Shown: piece after piece, positions 8,158-16,365 of the stretch
Layout: every line of letters starts with the position of its first letter
Position numbering within the stretch: the stretch's first letter is position 1
From: Microthrixaceae bacterium
GTDB lineage: Bacteria; Actinomycetota; Acidimicrobiia; Acidimicrobiales; Poriferisodalaceae
DNA: 64,000 nt
Assembly: GCA_011523825.1 (NCBI GenBank)
Contig: WTFX01000007.1
Span: 50,478-114,477, forward strand
Direction: 5' to 3'
Notes under the pieces: generated by a model
Told to the model about the DNA's origin: nothing
Database searches by the model: none
What the model saw: only the letters and a program-made list of their open reading frames with translations
Translations under genes and position numbers: made by a program

Positions 8158-8902
8158 ACAGGCCGCCGTCCACCGGCAGGTCCACCCCGTTGACCCAGTT
8201 GCTGTCGCCGGCCAGCAGCCACGCGATCACCTCGGCCTGATCGTCTGCGGTGCCGACCCTGCCGACCTGCTCGTTCATCCATGCCATCAGTTCCGCACCG
8301 GCCTCCTGTTCGAAGTGCGGGAACAGGGGTGTGTCGACCGGGCCGGGACTGACTGAGTTCACCCGGATGCCCCGACTTGCCAGCCGTCCCGCCAGGTGCT
8401 TCGTGTACGACACCACCCATTCCTTGGACAGCATGTAGGCATCGGGCCCGCTTCGTTCATAGGACTGGGCCACTTTGATGCCGGCAGCGAAATCTTCGGC
8501 GGCGTCGAGCTCTGCGATGCGGTCGAGATGGCCGCTCCACGCCATCCCCGCCAGCGATGCGATGTTCACGATGGATGCCCCGTCGCGGAGCTTGCCTGCT
8601 GCCAGCAGCGTCTCAGTGATGTGGCGCAGGCCGTACACGTTGACGCGCAGCACCAACTCGGCGCCCATGCTGCCCGCCACGCCGGCGATGTTGCCGAGCC
8701 CGTCGAATGAGCCGTCCAGACCGGCGACGACCTCGTCGATGGAGGCAGGTTCGGACAAGTCGCAGTGACGGTGCTCAGCGGCGCCCTCGGGGGCGTCCTT
8801 CACATCGACGCTCACCACCTCGTGGCCGGCGGCGGCAAGCCGCTGCAGGGTCGCGTTCCCGATTCCCGTCGACGCTCCGGTGAGCAGGATGCGCTTGGCC
8901 AT
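8126..8902 (-). CDS. Short-chain dehydrogenase/reductase (SDR)
   Basis: A classical SDR of 258 aa. The Rossmann motif TGASTGIG is at residues 8-15, the NNAG-equivalent is NIAG (about 70), the catalytic Ser lies in NIASLAG and the Tyr-Lys pair in YMLSKEW (about 156-160), followed by SPGPVDTPLF and a GVDLPVDGG end. The sequence resembles the 3-alpha-hydroxysteroid / coniferyl-alcohol dehydrogenase-like branch, but the substrate cannot be read from sequence. It is transcribed in the same direction as the CoA-transferase upstream and probably oxidises an alcohol in the catabolic region. The last residues may be altered by the 20-bp duplication. Confidence 0.9.
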   Translation of the reverse strand: MAKRILLTGASTGIGNATLQRLAAAGHEVVSVDVKDAPEGAAEHRHCDLSEPASIDEVVAGLDGSFDGLGNIAGVAGSMGAELVLRVNVYGLRHITETLLAAGKLRDGASIVNIASLAGMAWSGHLDRIAELDAAEDFAAGIKVAQSYERSGPDAYMLSKEWVVSYTKHLAGRLASRGIRVNSVSPGPVDTPLFPHFEQEAGAELMAWMNEQVGRVGTADDQAEVIAWLLAGDSNWVNGVDLPVDGGLSACMTVGQPA

Positions 8903-8987
8903 GGCGGTCCCTTCGGCATGAGGTGCGAACTGGGGCGTGTCCGACAGTCTGGCGCAAAGAGTCTGGCGGCAGCGAGATTACGGCCGG

Positions 8988-10220
8988 TCAGGTGATCGCG
9001 CCGTCGATCTTGAGCTGGATCAGCTCGTCGTCGGTTCGGCCGAGGCTGCGGATGATCTCGTCGGTGTGCTCAGCGAACTGCGGAGCGCGGCTGATCGCAA
9101 AGGGCTGCTCGTCGAACTGGACCGGGCTGGAGGCGAGCTGTCGTTCCTTGCCGTTCCCGTCGAGGACCGACAGGATGTAGTTGTTGGCTCGGACTTGGGG
9201 GTCGGCGGCGACCTCAAGAGGGGTCTGCACGAGCGCCCACTGGCCGTCGAGGGTCCGGAAGCGCTCGGCCCAGTAGGCAAAGGGCTGCGATGCGATGGCG
9301 TCGGCGACGATCTGCCCTGCGTCGGCGGCGTTGTGCATCAGGCTCTCGACGTTGGCGAAACGGGGGTCGTCGATGGCGTCGGGCCGGTCGATATGCCGAC
9401 ACACGTCGGCCCAGTGCCGGCCGGCTTGGATCATGGTCAGGTTGACGAAGCGGTCGTCGGCCGTCCGGAACGTTCCGACGATGGGGTTGAACCGCATCCA
9501 GTGAGGTCCGTCGAGGGCCTCGGGAGCGGGGTCTTTCCCCAGCAGGAGGGCACTGTTGACGGCGAGCGAGGTGGCCCAGACGGCGGTGGACAGCAGCGAG
9601 ACGTCGACGATGCTGGGCTCGCCGGTGCGCTCGCGTCGCAGGAGCGCCGCGGCGATGCCGCCGGCGATGGTCATGCCGCCCATGGCGTCGCCGTATGCGC
9701 CGGCAGGCATGCTCGCTATCCGTGGCGATCCGCCCGGTGTCGCACCGTACGCGCTGCCGCCGCGGCACCAGAACACGCTGAGGTCGTAGCCGCCGTTCTC
9801 AGCCTCTGGGCCTTGGGGGCCCAGCGCGGACCCGCGGGCATAGATGATGCTGGGGTTCACGGCTCGGATGTCGTCGGGTTCGAGGCGGAGCTTGCGCCGG
9901 GCAGCGGGCAGGAAGTTGGTGACGAACACGTCGCACTCGGCGATGAGGTCGTCGAGAAGCGCCCGTCCGCCCTCGGTCTCGAGCGCCAGACCGACGCTGC
10001 GCTTGCCCCGGTTCGGGTTCTCCATGAGCGGATGAAACGAGCCCGCAGCGGCGCCGCCGGTGCCCAGCGTGAGCCCGCGCTGGGCGTCGCCGCGAAACGC
10101 ATGCTCCACCTTGATCACCTCGGCGCCCCAGTCCGCGAGCACGGCGCCCGCAGCGGGCGCGAACGTGAACTCGGCCACCTCCAGCACCTTCACGCCGCTC
10201 ATCGGTTCGCTCATCGGCAC
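8988..10220 (-). CDS. Family III (CaiB/BaiF) CoA-transferase
   Basis: The 410-aa protein has the family III pattern: an N-terminal GVKVLEVAEFTFAPAAGAVLADWGAEVIKVE, then NRGKRSVGLALETEGGRALLDDLIAECDVFVTNF, and YDLSVFWCRGG followed by PAGAYGDAMGGM. These enzymes move CoA between acyl-CoA and a free acid to activate a substrate without ATP. The gene is divergent from the acyl-CoA dehydrogenase gene; the 95-bp gap between them holds a copy of the GGTTAGTATTT motif. Its role is probably activation of a pathway acid; the substrate is unknown. Confidence 0.9.
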   Translation of the reverse strand: MPMSEPMSGVKVLEVAEFTFAPAAGAVLADWGAEVIKVEHAFRGDAQRGLTLGTGGAAAGSFHPLMENPNRGKRSVGLALETEGGRALLDDLIAECDVFVTNFLPAARRKLRLEPDDIRAVNPSIIYARGSALGPQGPEAENGGYDLSVFWCRGGSAYGATPGGSPRIASMPAGAYGDAMGGMTIAGGIAAALLRRERTGEPSIVDVSLLSTAVWATSLAVNSALLLGKDPAPEALDGPHWMRFNPIVGTFRTADDRFVNLTMIQAGRHWADVCRHIDRPDAIDDPRFANVESLMHNAADAGQIVADAIASQPFAYWAERFRTLDGQWALVQTPLEVAADPQVRANNYILSVLDGNGKERQLASSPVQFDEQPFAISRAPQFAEHTDEIIRSLGRTDDELIQLKIDGAIT

Positions 10221-10253
10221 CCCTCTCAGCGCACGGGCGCTGATCGATCTGCA

Positions 10254-10274
10254 AGAAACTAGGTTAGTATTTCT
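10254..10274. promoter_or_regulatory. Shared GGTTAGTATTT motif in CoA-transferase/ACAD divergent promoter
   Basis: AGAAA at 10254-10258 and TTTCT at 10270-10274 flank a core with inverted ACTA-ggt-TAGT (10258-10268). The GGTTAGTATTTC core recurs upstream of three other genes of the region. TAGTAT can also be read as a -10 box, so the site could be promoter, operator or both. Confidence 0.55.
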
Positions 10275-10315
10275 CGCGGCTCGCCGTCAGCGGGCGAATC
10301 ACTATCCTCTTTGTC

Positions 10316-11500
10316 GTGTTGGATGTCGAGGAGTTCCGCCTCAGCGTGCGGGCTTGGCTCGAGGACCGCTACGACGTGCTGCCTCCCGACGCCGATGACG
10401 AGCGGCTGGATGTGATCGTGCGTACCCCCGACGGCCACGAGGCAGCGGCAAGAGCGGCGAAGCGGTTCCAGCGGGAGCTGCATGCAGCAGGCTTCGCCGG
10501 GGTCGATCTGGCGGAGGAGTACGGCGGGCGGGGACTGAGCCGGGCGCACGCCCGAGCGTTGTCGCAGGAGCTGATGCGCCACGACACGCCGTCGTTGCGT
10601 CCTCTCGGGGTGGGCCCGACCTTGGCGAAGGCCACCCTGCTTGCCTCGGGGAGCGAGGAGCAGAAGCGGCGCTTCCTGCCGGGCATCGCGAGCGGCGCCG
10701 AGCAGTGGTGCCAGCTGTTCTCCGAGCCCGACGCCGGCTCGGATCTGGTGTCGCTGCGAACCAGCGCCGTCGGTGACGGCGACGAGTGGGTCATCGACGG
10801 TCAGAAGGTGTGGTCGTCGTACGCGGCGGACGCCGACTTCGGGATGCTGCTGGCCCGCACTGATCCTGATGCGGCGCGCCCTCACGCCGGCATCACCATG
10901 TTCATCCTGCCGATGGACGCCGACGGGGTCCAGGTGCGGCCGCTCGTGGACGTCACGGGGGGGCGGCACTTCAATGAGGTGTTCATCGAGGGGGCGCGCG
11001 TCGCCGCAGAGGCGGTGCTCGGCGAGGTCAACAACGGCTGGGCAGTGTCGTCGGGAACGCTGAGCGGCGAGCGCTCGGGCTACATGGGCGGCTCAGGCAG
11101 CGGCCGCCGCCGCCGGCAGGTGATCAGCGCAGCGCGAGCAGGGGGAAGGGTCGACGACCCGGTGGCTCGGCAGCGGATCGCCCGTGTGGTCAGCGCCGAG
11201 CGGATCCTCGAGTTCCTCCGGGGCCGGTACGTGAGCCGGACCTTGTGCGACGGCAGCGGCCCAGCCGGGTCGATGCTGAAGCTGGCCGCAGGCTCGCTGG
11301 AGCAAGAGGCGGCAGAGCTGGTGGCCGACCTGCGCGGAGCGGCAGCGCAGGCGTGGCCGACGGCCGCTCGCGACGGCGATGTCGCATGCCACGGAGTCAA
11401 TGCGGCGAGGCAGAGCACCATCGCCGGCGGCACGCACCAGATTCAGCAGAACTTGCTGGGCGAGCGGGTGCTCGGCCTTCCCCGCGAGCCTCGAGCCTGA
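10316..11500 (+). CDS. Acyl-CoA dehydrogenase
   Basis: The 394-aa flavoenzyme starts at a GTG. The N-terminal helical part carries YGGRGLSRAHARALSQEL, the FAD/substrate strand reads LFSEPDAGSDLVSLRT, then VIDGQKVWSS, and the C-terminal helical domain ends IAGGTHQIQQNLLGERVLGLPR, a typical acyl-CoA dehydrogenase end. It would introduce an alpha-beta double bond into a CoA thioester and pass electrons to electron-transfer flavoprotein. It is divergent from the CoA-transferase and convergent with the FadR-type regulator. Confidence 0.92.
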   Translation: MLDVEEFRLSVRAWLEDRYDVLPPDADDERLDVIVRTPDGHEAAARAAKRFQRELHAAGFAGVDLAEEYGGRGLSRAHARALSQELMRHDTPSLRPLGVGPTLAKATLLASGSEEQKRRFLPGIASGAEQWCQLFSEPDAGSDLVSLRTSAVGDGDEWVIDGQKVWSSYAADADFGMLLARTDPDAARPHAGITMFILPMDADGVQVRPLVDVTGGRHFNEVFIEGARVAAEAVLGEVNNGWAVSSGTLSGERSGYMGGSGSGRRRRQVISAARAGGRVDDPVARQRIARVVSAERILEFLRGRYVSRTLCDGSGPAGSMLKLAAGSLEQEAAELVADLRGAAAQAWPTAARDGDVACHGVNAARQSTIAGGTHQIQQNLLGERVLGLPREPRA

Positions 11501-11520
11501 CCCTTGCCCCGGCGGCGCCC

Positions 11521-12258
11521 TCAGGCGGGCAAGGTGATCGGCGCCTTGTTGGACGTTCGTCGGCTGGTGAAGGTCATTTGCGACCGCCAGTGCTCGGTGG
11601 CGCCGATCACGTCGCCGTCTTCGATGTAGTCGACCAGCGCCCGGTACGACCGGACGGCTCGCCGCATCATGCGCTGTGATGTCGCTGCGGCACGGTCTTC
11701 GTAGTAGCGGCTGACCAGCTCGTGCAGCAGCCGGGAGATGATGGCCAGCGCCGGGTTCGCGCTGCGCTCGATGAGGGTCTCGTGCATGCGGGCCGCCGCC
11801 TCGCCGAATGCGGAGGTGTCGCTGGCCTCTGCGGCGATGTGGGCAGCTTCGATCGCTGTGCTCAGCGCTTCGAGGTCGGCCGGGGAGTGCCTGTGGGCCA
11901 GCTTGCCCGCAGCGCTCGGCTCGATCATCATGCGCACTTCGGTGAGGTCGCCAACGGTGGCGCGCTCGAGTTGGAAGGCGACGGCCAGCGCTGTGCGTGC
12001 GGGAGCGAGATCGGGCTGCGTCACCACCGGCCCGCCTCCCCGCCCTCGTCGAACCTCGATGAGGCCTTGGGACTCGAGCACTCGCAGCGCTTCACGCAGC
12101 GTCGTGCGGGCGATGCCGAAGAGCTGGTTCAGCTCGTCTTCGGGGGGCAGCCTTTCGCCGACGGCGAGTTCGCCGGTCACGATGAGCCGGCGCAGCTCGT
12201 CGGCGACGAGCTCATGGGTCTTCTTGTCGGTCTCGGTCGGCAGGGTCAGCTCGATCAC
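11521..12258 (-). CDS. GntR-family transcriptional regulator, FadR/FCD type
   Basis: The 245-aa protein has an N-terminal winged helix-turn-helix (about residues 12-80: GERLPPEDELNQLFGIARTTLREALRVLESQGLIEVRRGRGGG) and a C-terminal all-helical FCD ligand domain (about 95-230) with EVRMMIEPSAAGKLA and the metal/ligand His-containing RMHETLIERSANP. FadR-type proteins bind short palindromes and respond to acyl-CoA or organic acids. It sits among the fatty-acid-type catabolic genes and is the natural candidate to bind the GGTTARYATTT sites. It is upstream of no enzyme gene in its own direction except by convergence with the acyl-CoA dehydrogenase. Confidence 0.9.
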   Translation of the reverse strand: MIELTLPTETDKKTHELVADELRRLIVTGELAVGERLPPEDELNQLFGIARTTLREALRVLESQGLIEVRRGRGGGPVVTQPDLAPARTALAVAFQLERATVGDLTEVRMMIEPSAAGKLAHRHSPADLEALSTAIEAAHIAAEASDTSAFGEAAARMHETLIERSANPALAIISRLLHELVSRYYEDRAAATSQRMMRRAVRSYRALVDYIEDGDVIGATEHWRSQMTFTSRRTSNKAPITLPA

Positions 12259-12317
12259 GGTGCTCCTTGACTGCCTCGGTCAGGGGTACTGGCATCGCGG
12301 CCGACGACGCCGGCCTC

Positions 12318-13763
12318 CTATGCAGGCGTCGACAGCGAGGTGAGCTCCATGAGCTCGTCGAATCCTTCGACGCCCCATTGGCGCCCGATCCCGCTGTGCT
12401 TGTGGCCGCCGAAGGGCATCTCGCAGCGGTAGCCCACGGCGCCGTTGACATCGATGGTCCCGGTCCGGATCTGTCGGGCGACGCTCTCGCCACGTGCCTG
12501 GTCCGCGGAGGCAACCGACCCGCTGAGCCCGTAGACAGAGTCGTTGGCGATGCGCACAGCGTCGTCGTCGCCGTCGTGGGGGATGACGGCCAGCACCGGA
12601 CCGAAGATCTCCTCCTGGGCGATCGTCATCGAGTTGTCGACATCGACGAACAGCGTTGGCTCGACATAGAACCCGGTGTCGAATCCGTCGGGCCTGCCGC
12701 CGCCGACCAGCAGCCGCGCCCCTTCGCCGACGCCTCGGGCGATATAGGCGAGGACCCGATCGCGCTGCGCTGCGCTGATGAGGGGCCCCGCCATGTTGGC
12801 GGGATCGGTCGGGTCGCCGAAGGGGATCCGGCGCCACACGGCTTCGAGGATCTGCAACGCCTCGTCGTAGCGGCTGCGCGGCACCAGCAGCCGCGTCGGC
12901 AGCGCGCAGCCCTGGCCGGCGTGGATGCAGGTCATCACCGAGCCGCCGAGTGCGGCGGGGAAGTCGGCATCGTCGAGCAGGATCGACGCGGACTTGCCGC
13001 CGAGTTCGAGGAAGACCTTGGTGATGTTGCGGGCGGCAACCTCCATCACCCGCCGTCCCGTGGCCGTCGAACCGGTGAAGGCCACCAAGTCGATGTCGGG
13101 CGAGCCGGCGAGGGTCTCGCCGACGAGGTGGTCCGAGGAGGTGATGATGTTGATGACGCCGGGGGGAAGGTCGGTCTGTGCGGCCAGCTCGCCGAGGCGC
13201 AGGCTGTTGAGCGGGGTGTCGGGGGCGGCCTTGATGACGACGGTATTGCCTGTGGCGATGATCGGGCCCAGCTTGGACATGGTGATCTCCACGGGAAAGT
13301 TCCACGGGATGATCGCGCCCACGACCCCGATGGGGCGCTTGAGAACGGTCCGTCGAGCGCCGTCGTGGACGCCGCGGTCGATCTCCCATTCGTAGGCGTC
13401 CATCAAGCGCAGGGGAGTGCCGAGCCCGAAGTCGATGGTCCAGTCCAGCTGGAACAGGTGCGTCCACATGATCGGGGTGCCGGTCTCGGCCACGAGCTCA
13501 TGCCGCCATGTGTCGGCGTAGTCGCGGCACACCTGCTGGAGCTGGGCGAGGCAGTGACGGCGGAACTCGATGTCGGCGCTCCAGCCGGTGGTGTCGGCGG
13601 CGGTGCGCGCCGCGGCGATAGCAGCTTCCATCTCTGCGCGGCCTGCATCGGGCGCCGATCCGATCACCTCCTCGGTTGCAGGGTTGATGCAGTCGAAGCG
13701 TCTGCCGCCGCTGGCCTCCGCGAACTGGCCGCCGATCAGCAGCTTGCCGTCGGTGTAGGTCAC
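12318..13763 (-). CDS. NAD(P)-dependent aldehyde dehydrogenase
   Basis: The 481-aa protein is a standard ALDH: N-terminal LLIGGQF, PWNFPVEI cofactor strand, FTGSTATGRRV, the catalytic Glu in ELGGKSA, the catalytic Cys in HAGQGCALPTR, EEIFGPVLAVI and the final PFGGHKHSGIGRQ. It oxidises an aldehyde intermediate to the acid. The start is a GTG at 13763 that overlaps the enoyl-CoA hydratase stop by 4 bp (GTGA), indicating coupled translation; longer upstream readings lie inside the hydratase. Confidence 0.93.
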   Translation of the reverse strand: MTYTDGKLLIGGQFAEASGGRRFDCINPATEEVIGSAPDAGRAEMEAAIAAARTAADTTGWSADIEFRRHCLAQLQQVCRDYADTWRHELVAETGTPIMWTHLFQLDWTIDFGLGTPLRLMDAYEWEIDRGVHDGARRTVLKRPIGVVGAIIPWNFPVEITMSKLGPIIATGNTVVIKAAPDTPLNSLRLGELAAQTDLPPGVINIITSSDHLVGETLAGSPDIDLVAFTGSTATGRRVMEVAARNITKVFLELGGKSASILLDDADFPAALGGSVMTCIHAGQGCALPTRLLVPRSRYDEALQILEAVWRRIPFGDPTDPANMAGPLISAAQRDRVLAYIARGVGEGARLLVGGGRPDGFDTGFYVEPTLFVDVDNSMTIAQEEIFGPVLAVIPHDGDDDAVRIANDSVYGLSGSVASADQARGESVARQIRTGTIDVNGAVGYRCEMPFGGHKHSGIGRQWGVEGFDELMELTSLSTPA

Positions 13764-14599
13764 GAGCCGGCGTCGGCTCGGCCGGCGCGGGAGAAATCGG
13801 GCGGGCGCTTGTCGAGCCAGGCGCGTACGGCTTCCCGGTGGTCGGCAGTGCGGGCGCACTGGATCATGCGGCGGGATTCCAGCGGGAGGGCCTCAGCGAG
13901 CGGGCGCCGCAGCGCGTCGCGCACGTTCTCCTTCATGAAGGCGTGAGCCTGGCGTGGACCCGACGCGAGCTCACGGGCCCAGCTCTGCCAGGCACGGGCG
14001 AAGTCGTCGTCGGCTGCGACACGGTTGGCCAGGCCCAGGCTGAGCGCCGTCGGTGCGTCGACGGCCGCGTCGGCGGTGAGGATGTCGAGGGCCTTCGAGG
14101 TGCCGACGAGGCGGGCGAGGAACCACGAGCCGCCGAAGTCGCCGCTGAAGGCGAGCCGTGCCCATCCAGGGATGAGCGCAGCCGACGAGGCCATGATCCT
14201 GAAATCGCAGGCGAGCGCGAGGGCCAGACCTGCACCGACCGCGGCACCGTTGACGGCGGCCAGCGTCAGCTTCGGCGATTCGTGGAGGAGCTGCGCGGTC
14301 TGCGCGTCGGCGAGGAGCGCGCGTGCGGCCTCCTCGACGCCGGGCGGCGGACCCTCGCCGCGGCGTCTCCCGCCGTCGCGGACGTCGCCGCCGGCGCAGA
14401 ATCCCTTGCCGGCGCCGGTGATGACGATGCAGCCGACGGCGTCATCTGCGGCCCACCGGCGCAGGCCGGCCTGGATGGGCCCGTGCATGTCGCGGTGCAG
14501 CGCGTTGCGCCGCTGCGGACGGTTGAGGGTGATGACGCCGACGCCGTCATCGACCTCGAGCAGGACGACCTCGGGGTTCGGCACGCCGTCAGCAGTCAT
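13760..14599 (-). CDS. Enoyl-CoA hydratase/isomerase
   Basis: The 279-aa crotonase-fold protein shows the oxyanion loops GKGFCAGGDV and VNGAAVGAGLALALACDFRIM, followed by the family helix around ARLAFSGDFGG. It hydrates or isomerises an enoyl-CoA in beta-oxidation-like degradation. It is the first gene of a two-gene unit with the aldehyde dehydrogenase and diverges from the acyl-CoA ligase. An inverted copy of the shared motif lies 28-41 bp upstream of its ATG. Confidence 0.9.
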   Translation of the reverse strand: MTADGVPNPEVVLLEVDDGVGVITLNRPQRRNALHRDMHGPIQAGLRRWAADDAVGCIVITGAGKGFCAGGDVRDGGRRRGEGPPPGVEEAARALLADAQTAQLLHESPKLTLAAVNGAAVGAGLALALACDFRIMASSAALIPGWARLAFSGDFGGSWFLARLVGTSKALDILTADAAVDAPTALSLGLANRVAADDDFARAWQSWARELASGPRQAHAFMKENVRDALRRPLAEALPLESRRMIQCARTADHREAVRAWLDKRPPDFSRAGRADAGS

Positions 14600-14626
14600 T
14601 GATGCGCCCCCGGTGACTCGAACACA

Positions 14627-14682
14627 GAAATGCTAACCCCATTCCGACCGCCCGGCTCGGCGCGAAAAGAGGTTAGTATTTC
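14627..14682. promoter_or_regulatory. Two divergent copies of the GGTTARYATTTC motif
   Basis: One copy faces the hydratase gene (+ strand GAAATGCTAACCCC at 14627-14640) and one faces the ligase gene (AGAGGTTAGTATTTC at 14668-14682). Each is placed so that TAGCAT or TAGTAT could act as a -10 box for its gene. For the ligase the predicted transcript would start at or next to the GTG at 14688, so it may be leaderless. Confidence 0.6.
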
Positions 14683-14687
14683 GGCCT

Positions 14688-16262
14688 GTGGACGGGCGCA
14701 GCGAAGCTGCGGGCATGTGGGAGCAGCCCCTCGGGTTCTGGAACATCGCCGAGCACCGCCCGGAGGCGGCGGCGGTCGTGGCATCTCCCGACGGCGCCTA
14801 CAGCTACGGCGAGATCGCTGCGCAGGCACACCGGCTGGTTCACACACTGCGGGCGCACGGTCTCGGCCCGGGCGCGATCGTGGGCATCCTGGCGCCCAAC
14901 GGCGTGCTGCCCGTGGTCGCCGCGCTCGCCTGCCACGAGGCCGGCTGGTACTCGACCCTGGTCAACGGGTACCTGACCGGCGCCGAGGTCGCGGCGATCG
15001 TCGAGCACGCGCAGGCCGACGCGCTGATCGTGCATGAGCAGCACGCGGACGTGCTGAGCGGCGCCCAAGGAGCGCGTCTCGCCGGCTTGACGGCGGTGTT
15101 CGGCGTCGGCGATGTCCCGGATGCGGCGCCGCTCGACGAGCTGCGGGCCGCCCATCCCACCACGGTTCCGGGCGAACGGAGCGCGGGCGGATCGATCGCG
15201 TACTCCTCGGGGACGACCGGTCAGCCGAAGGGAATCGTTCGCGAGGCCGCGGGCGGCGATCCCGGCGACGACCTGCAGCGCGCGTCGGTGTTCGGGCGGG
15301 CGTTCGGCTTCCTGCCCTTCGAGGGCCCTCACCTGGTGTCGACGGCGATGTATCACGGCGGCTGTCACGCCTACTGCATGGGGGCGCTCAACGTCGGCCA
15401 CGGGCTGGTCGTCATGAGCCGGTTCGACGCCGCCGAGGCGCTCGCGTTGATCGAGCACCACGGCGTGCGCTCGGCCTACATGGTGGCGACGCAGTTCCAT
15501 CGCCTGCTGCAGCTGCCCGCCGATGTGCGCGCCCGTCATGACGTGTCGAGTCTGACGTCGGTGGTGCATTCGGCTGCGCCGTGCTCGGTCTCGATCAAGC
15601 AGCAGATGATGGACTGGTGGGGCCCGGTGCTGTGGGACACCTACGGCGGCATGGAAGGCGCTGCCACCATCGCCAAGCCCCATCGCTGGCTGGAGAAGCC
15701 CGGCACGGTCGGGCGAGCGATCCGCGGCGTCCAGCTGGCGATCTTCGACGACGACGGCAACGCCCTGGGCCCCGATGAGACAGGCCACATCTACTACCGC
15801 ACCGTTGCAGGATTCTCCTACCACCGCGACCAAGGCCTCACCCGCCAGGCGCATCAGGGCGACATGTTCACCATCGGCGACATCGGCTACCTCGACGCCG
15901 ACGGCTACCTGTTCATCCAGGATCGTGCCAAGGACATGATCATCAGCGGCGGCGTCAACATCTACCCGGCCGAGGTGGAGGCCGTGCTGCTCGAGCATCC
16001 CGCAGTCGATGACGTCGCCGTCATCGGCGAGCCCGACGACGACTGGGGCGAACGCGTGCTCGCCGTCGTGCAGCCGTCCGAGGCCGTGCCGCGGCTTGGG
16101 CTCGAAGCAGCCCTGGCTGGCCACTGCGAGGGCCGGCTCGCCGCGTTCAAGCATCCGCGTCGCTATGAGTTCCGCGATGCGCTGCCCCGAACGGACGCGG
16201 GCAAGATGTACAAGCGTCGGCTTCGCGACGGGCGCCCGGGCGGATCCGGCGCCGAGGCGTGA
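14688..16262 (+). CDS. AMP-forming acyl-CoA synthetase/ligase
   Basis: The 524-aa ANL-superfamily enzyme has the P-loop AYSSGTTGQPKGI (about residues 168-180), the YGGMEGA motif (about 318), the hinge region GYLFIQDRAKDMIISGGVNIYPAEVE and the C-terminal catalytic Lys in RTDAGKMYKR. It adenylates a carboxylic acid and transfers it to CoA. The GTG start at 14688 sits only about 6 nt after the motif copy, with no ribosome site, suggesting leaderless translation; an in-frame ATG at 14715 is the alternative. It opens a + strand run that continues with MaoC, P450 and amidohydrolase genes. Confidence 0.92.
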   Translation: MDGRSEAAGMWEQPLGFWNIAEHRPEAAAVVASPDGAYSYGEIAAQAHRLVHTLRAHGLGPGAIVGILAPNGVLPVVAALACHEAGWYSTLVNGYLTGAEVAAIVEHAQADALIVHEQHADVLSGAQGARLAGLTAVFGVGDVPDAAPLDELRAAHPTTVPGERSAGGSIAYSSGTTGQPKGIVREAAGGDPGDDLQRASVFGRAFGFLPFEGPHLVSTAMYHGGCHAYCMGALNVGHGLVVMSRFDAAEALALIEHHGVRSAYMVATQFHRLLQLPADVRARHDVSSLTSVVHSAAPCSVSIKQQMMDWWGPVLWDTYGGMEGAATIAKPHRWLEKPGTVGRAIRGVQLAIFDDDGNALGPDETGHIYYRTVAGFSYHRDQGLTRQAHQGDMFTIGDIGYLDADGYLFIQDRAKDMIISGGVNIYPAEVEAVLLEHPAVDDVAVIGEPDDDWGERVLAVVQPSEAVPRLGLEAALAGHCEGRLAAFKHPRRYEFRDALPRTDAGKMYKRRLRDGRPGGSGAEA

Positions 16263-16322
16263 GCCTCAGGGGCGAAGCACTGCCGTCAGCGGAGCGACAG
16301 CAGTGCCGCAGTCGGTGTAAAT

Positions 16323-16335
16323 GGGTTAATATTTT
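16323..16335 (+). promoter_or_regulatory. Fourth copy of the shared motif, upstream of MaoC-like gene
   Basis: GGGTTAATATTTT at 16323-16335 fits the GGTTARYATTT pattern seen at three other sites. TAATAT would act as a -10 box and give a leader of about 27 nt before the ATG at 16366. Confidence 0.5.
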
Positions 16336-16365
16336 GGATTAATGTCTCCTGTGGGGAGGATGTCG

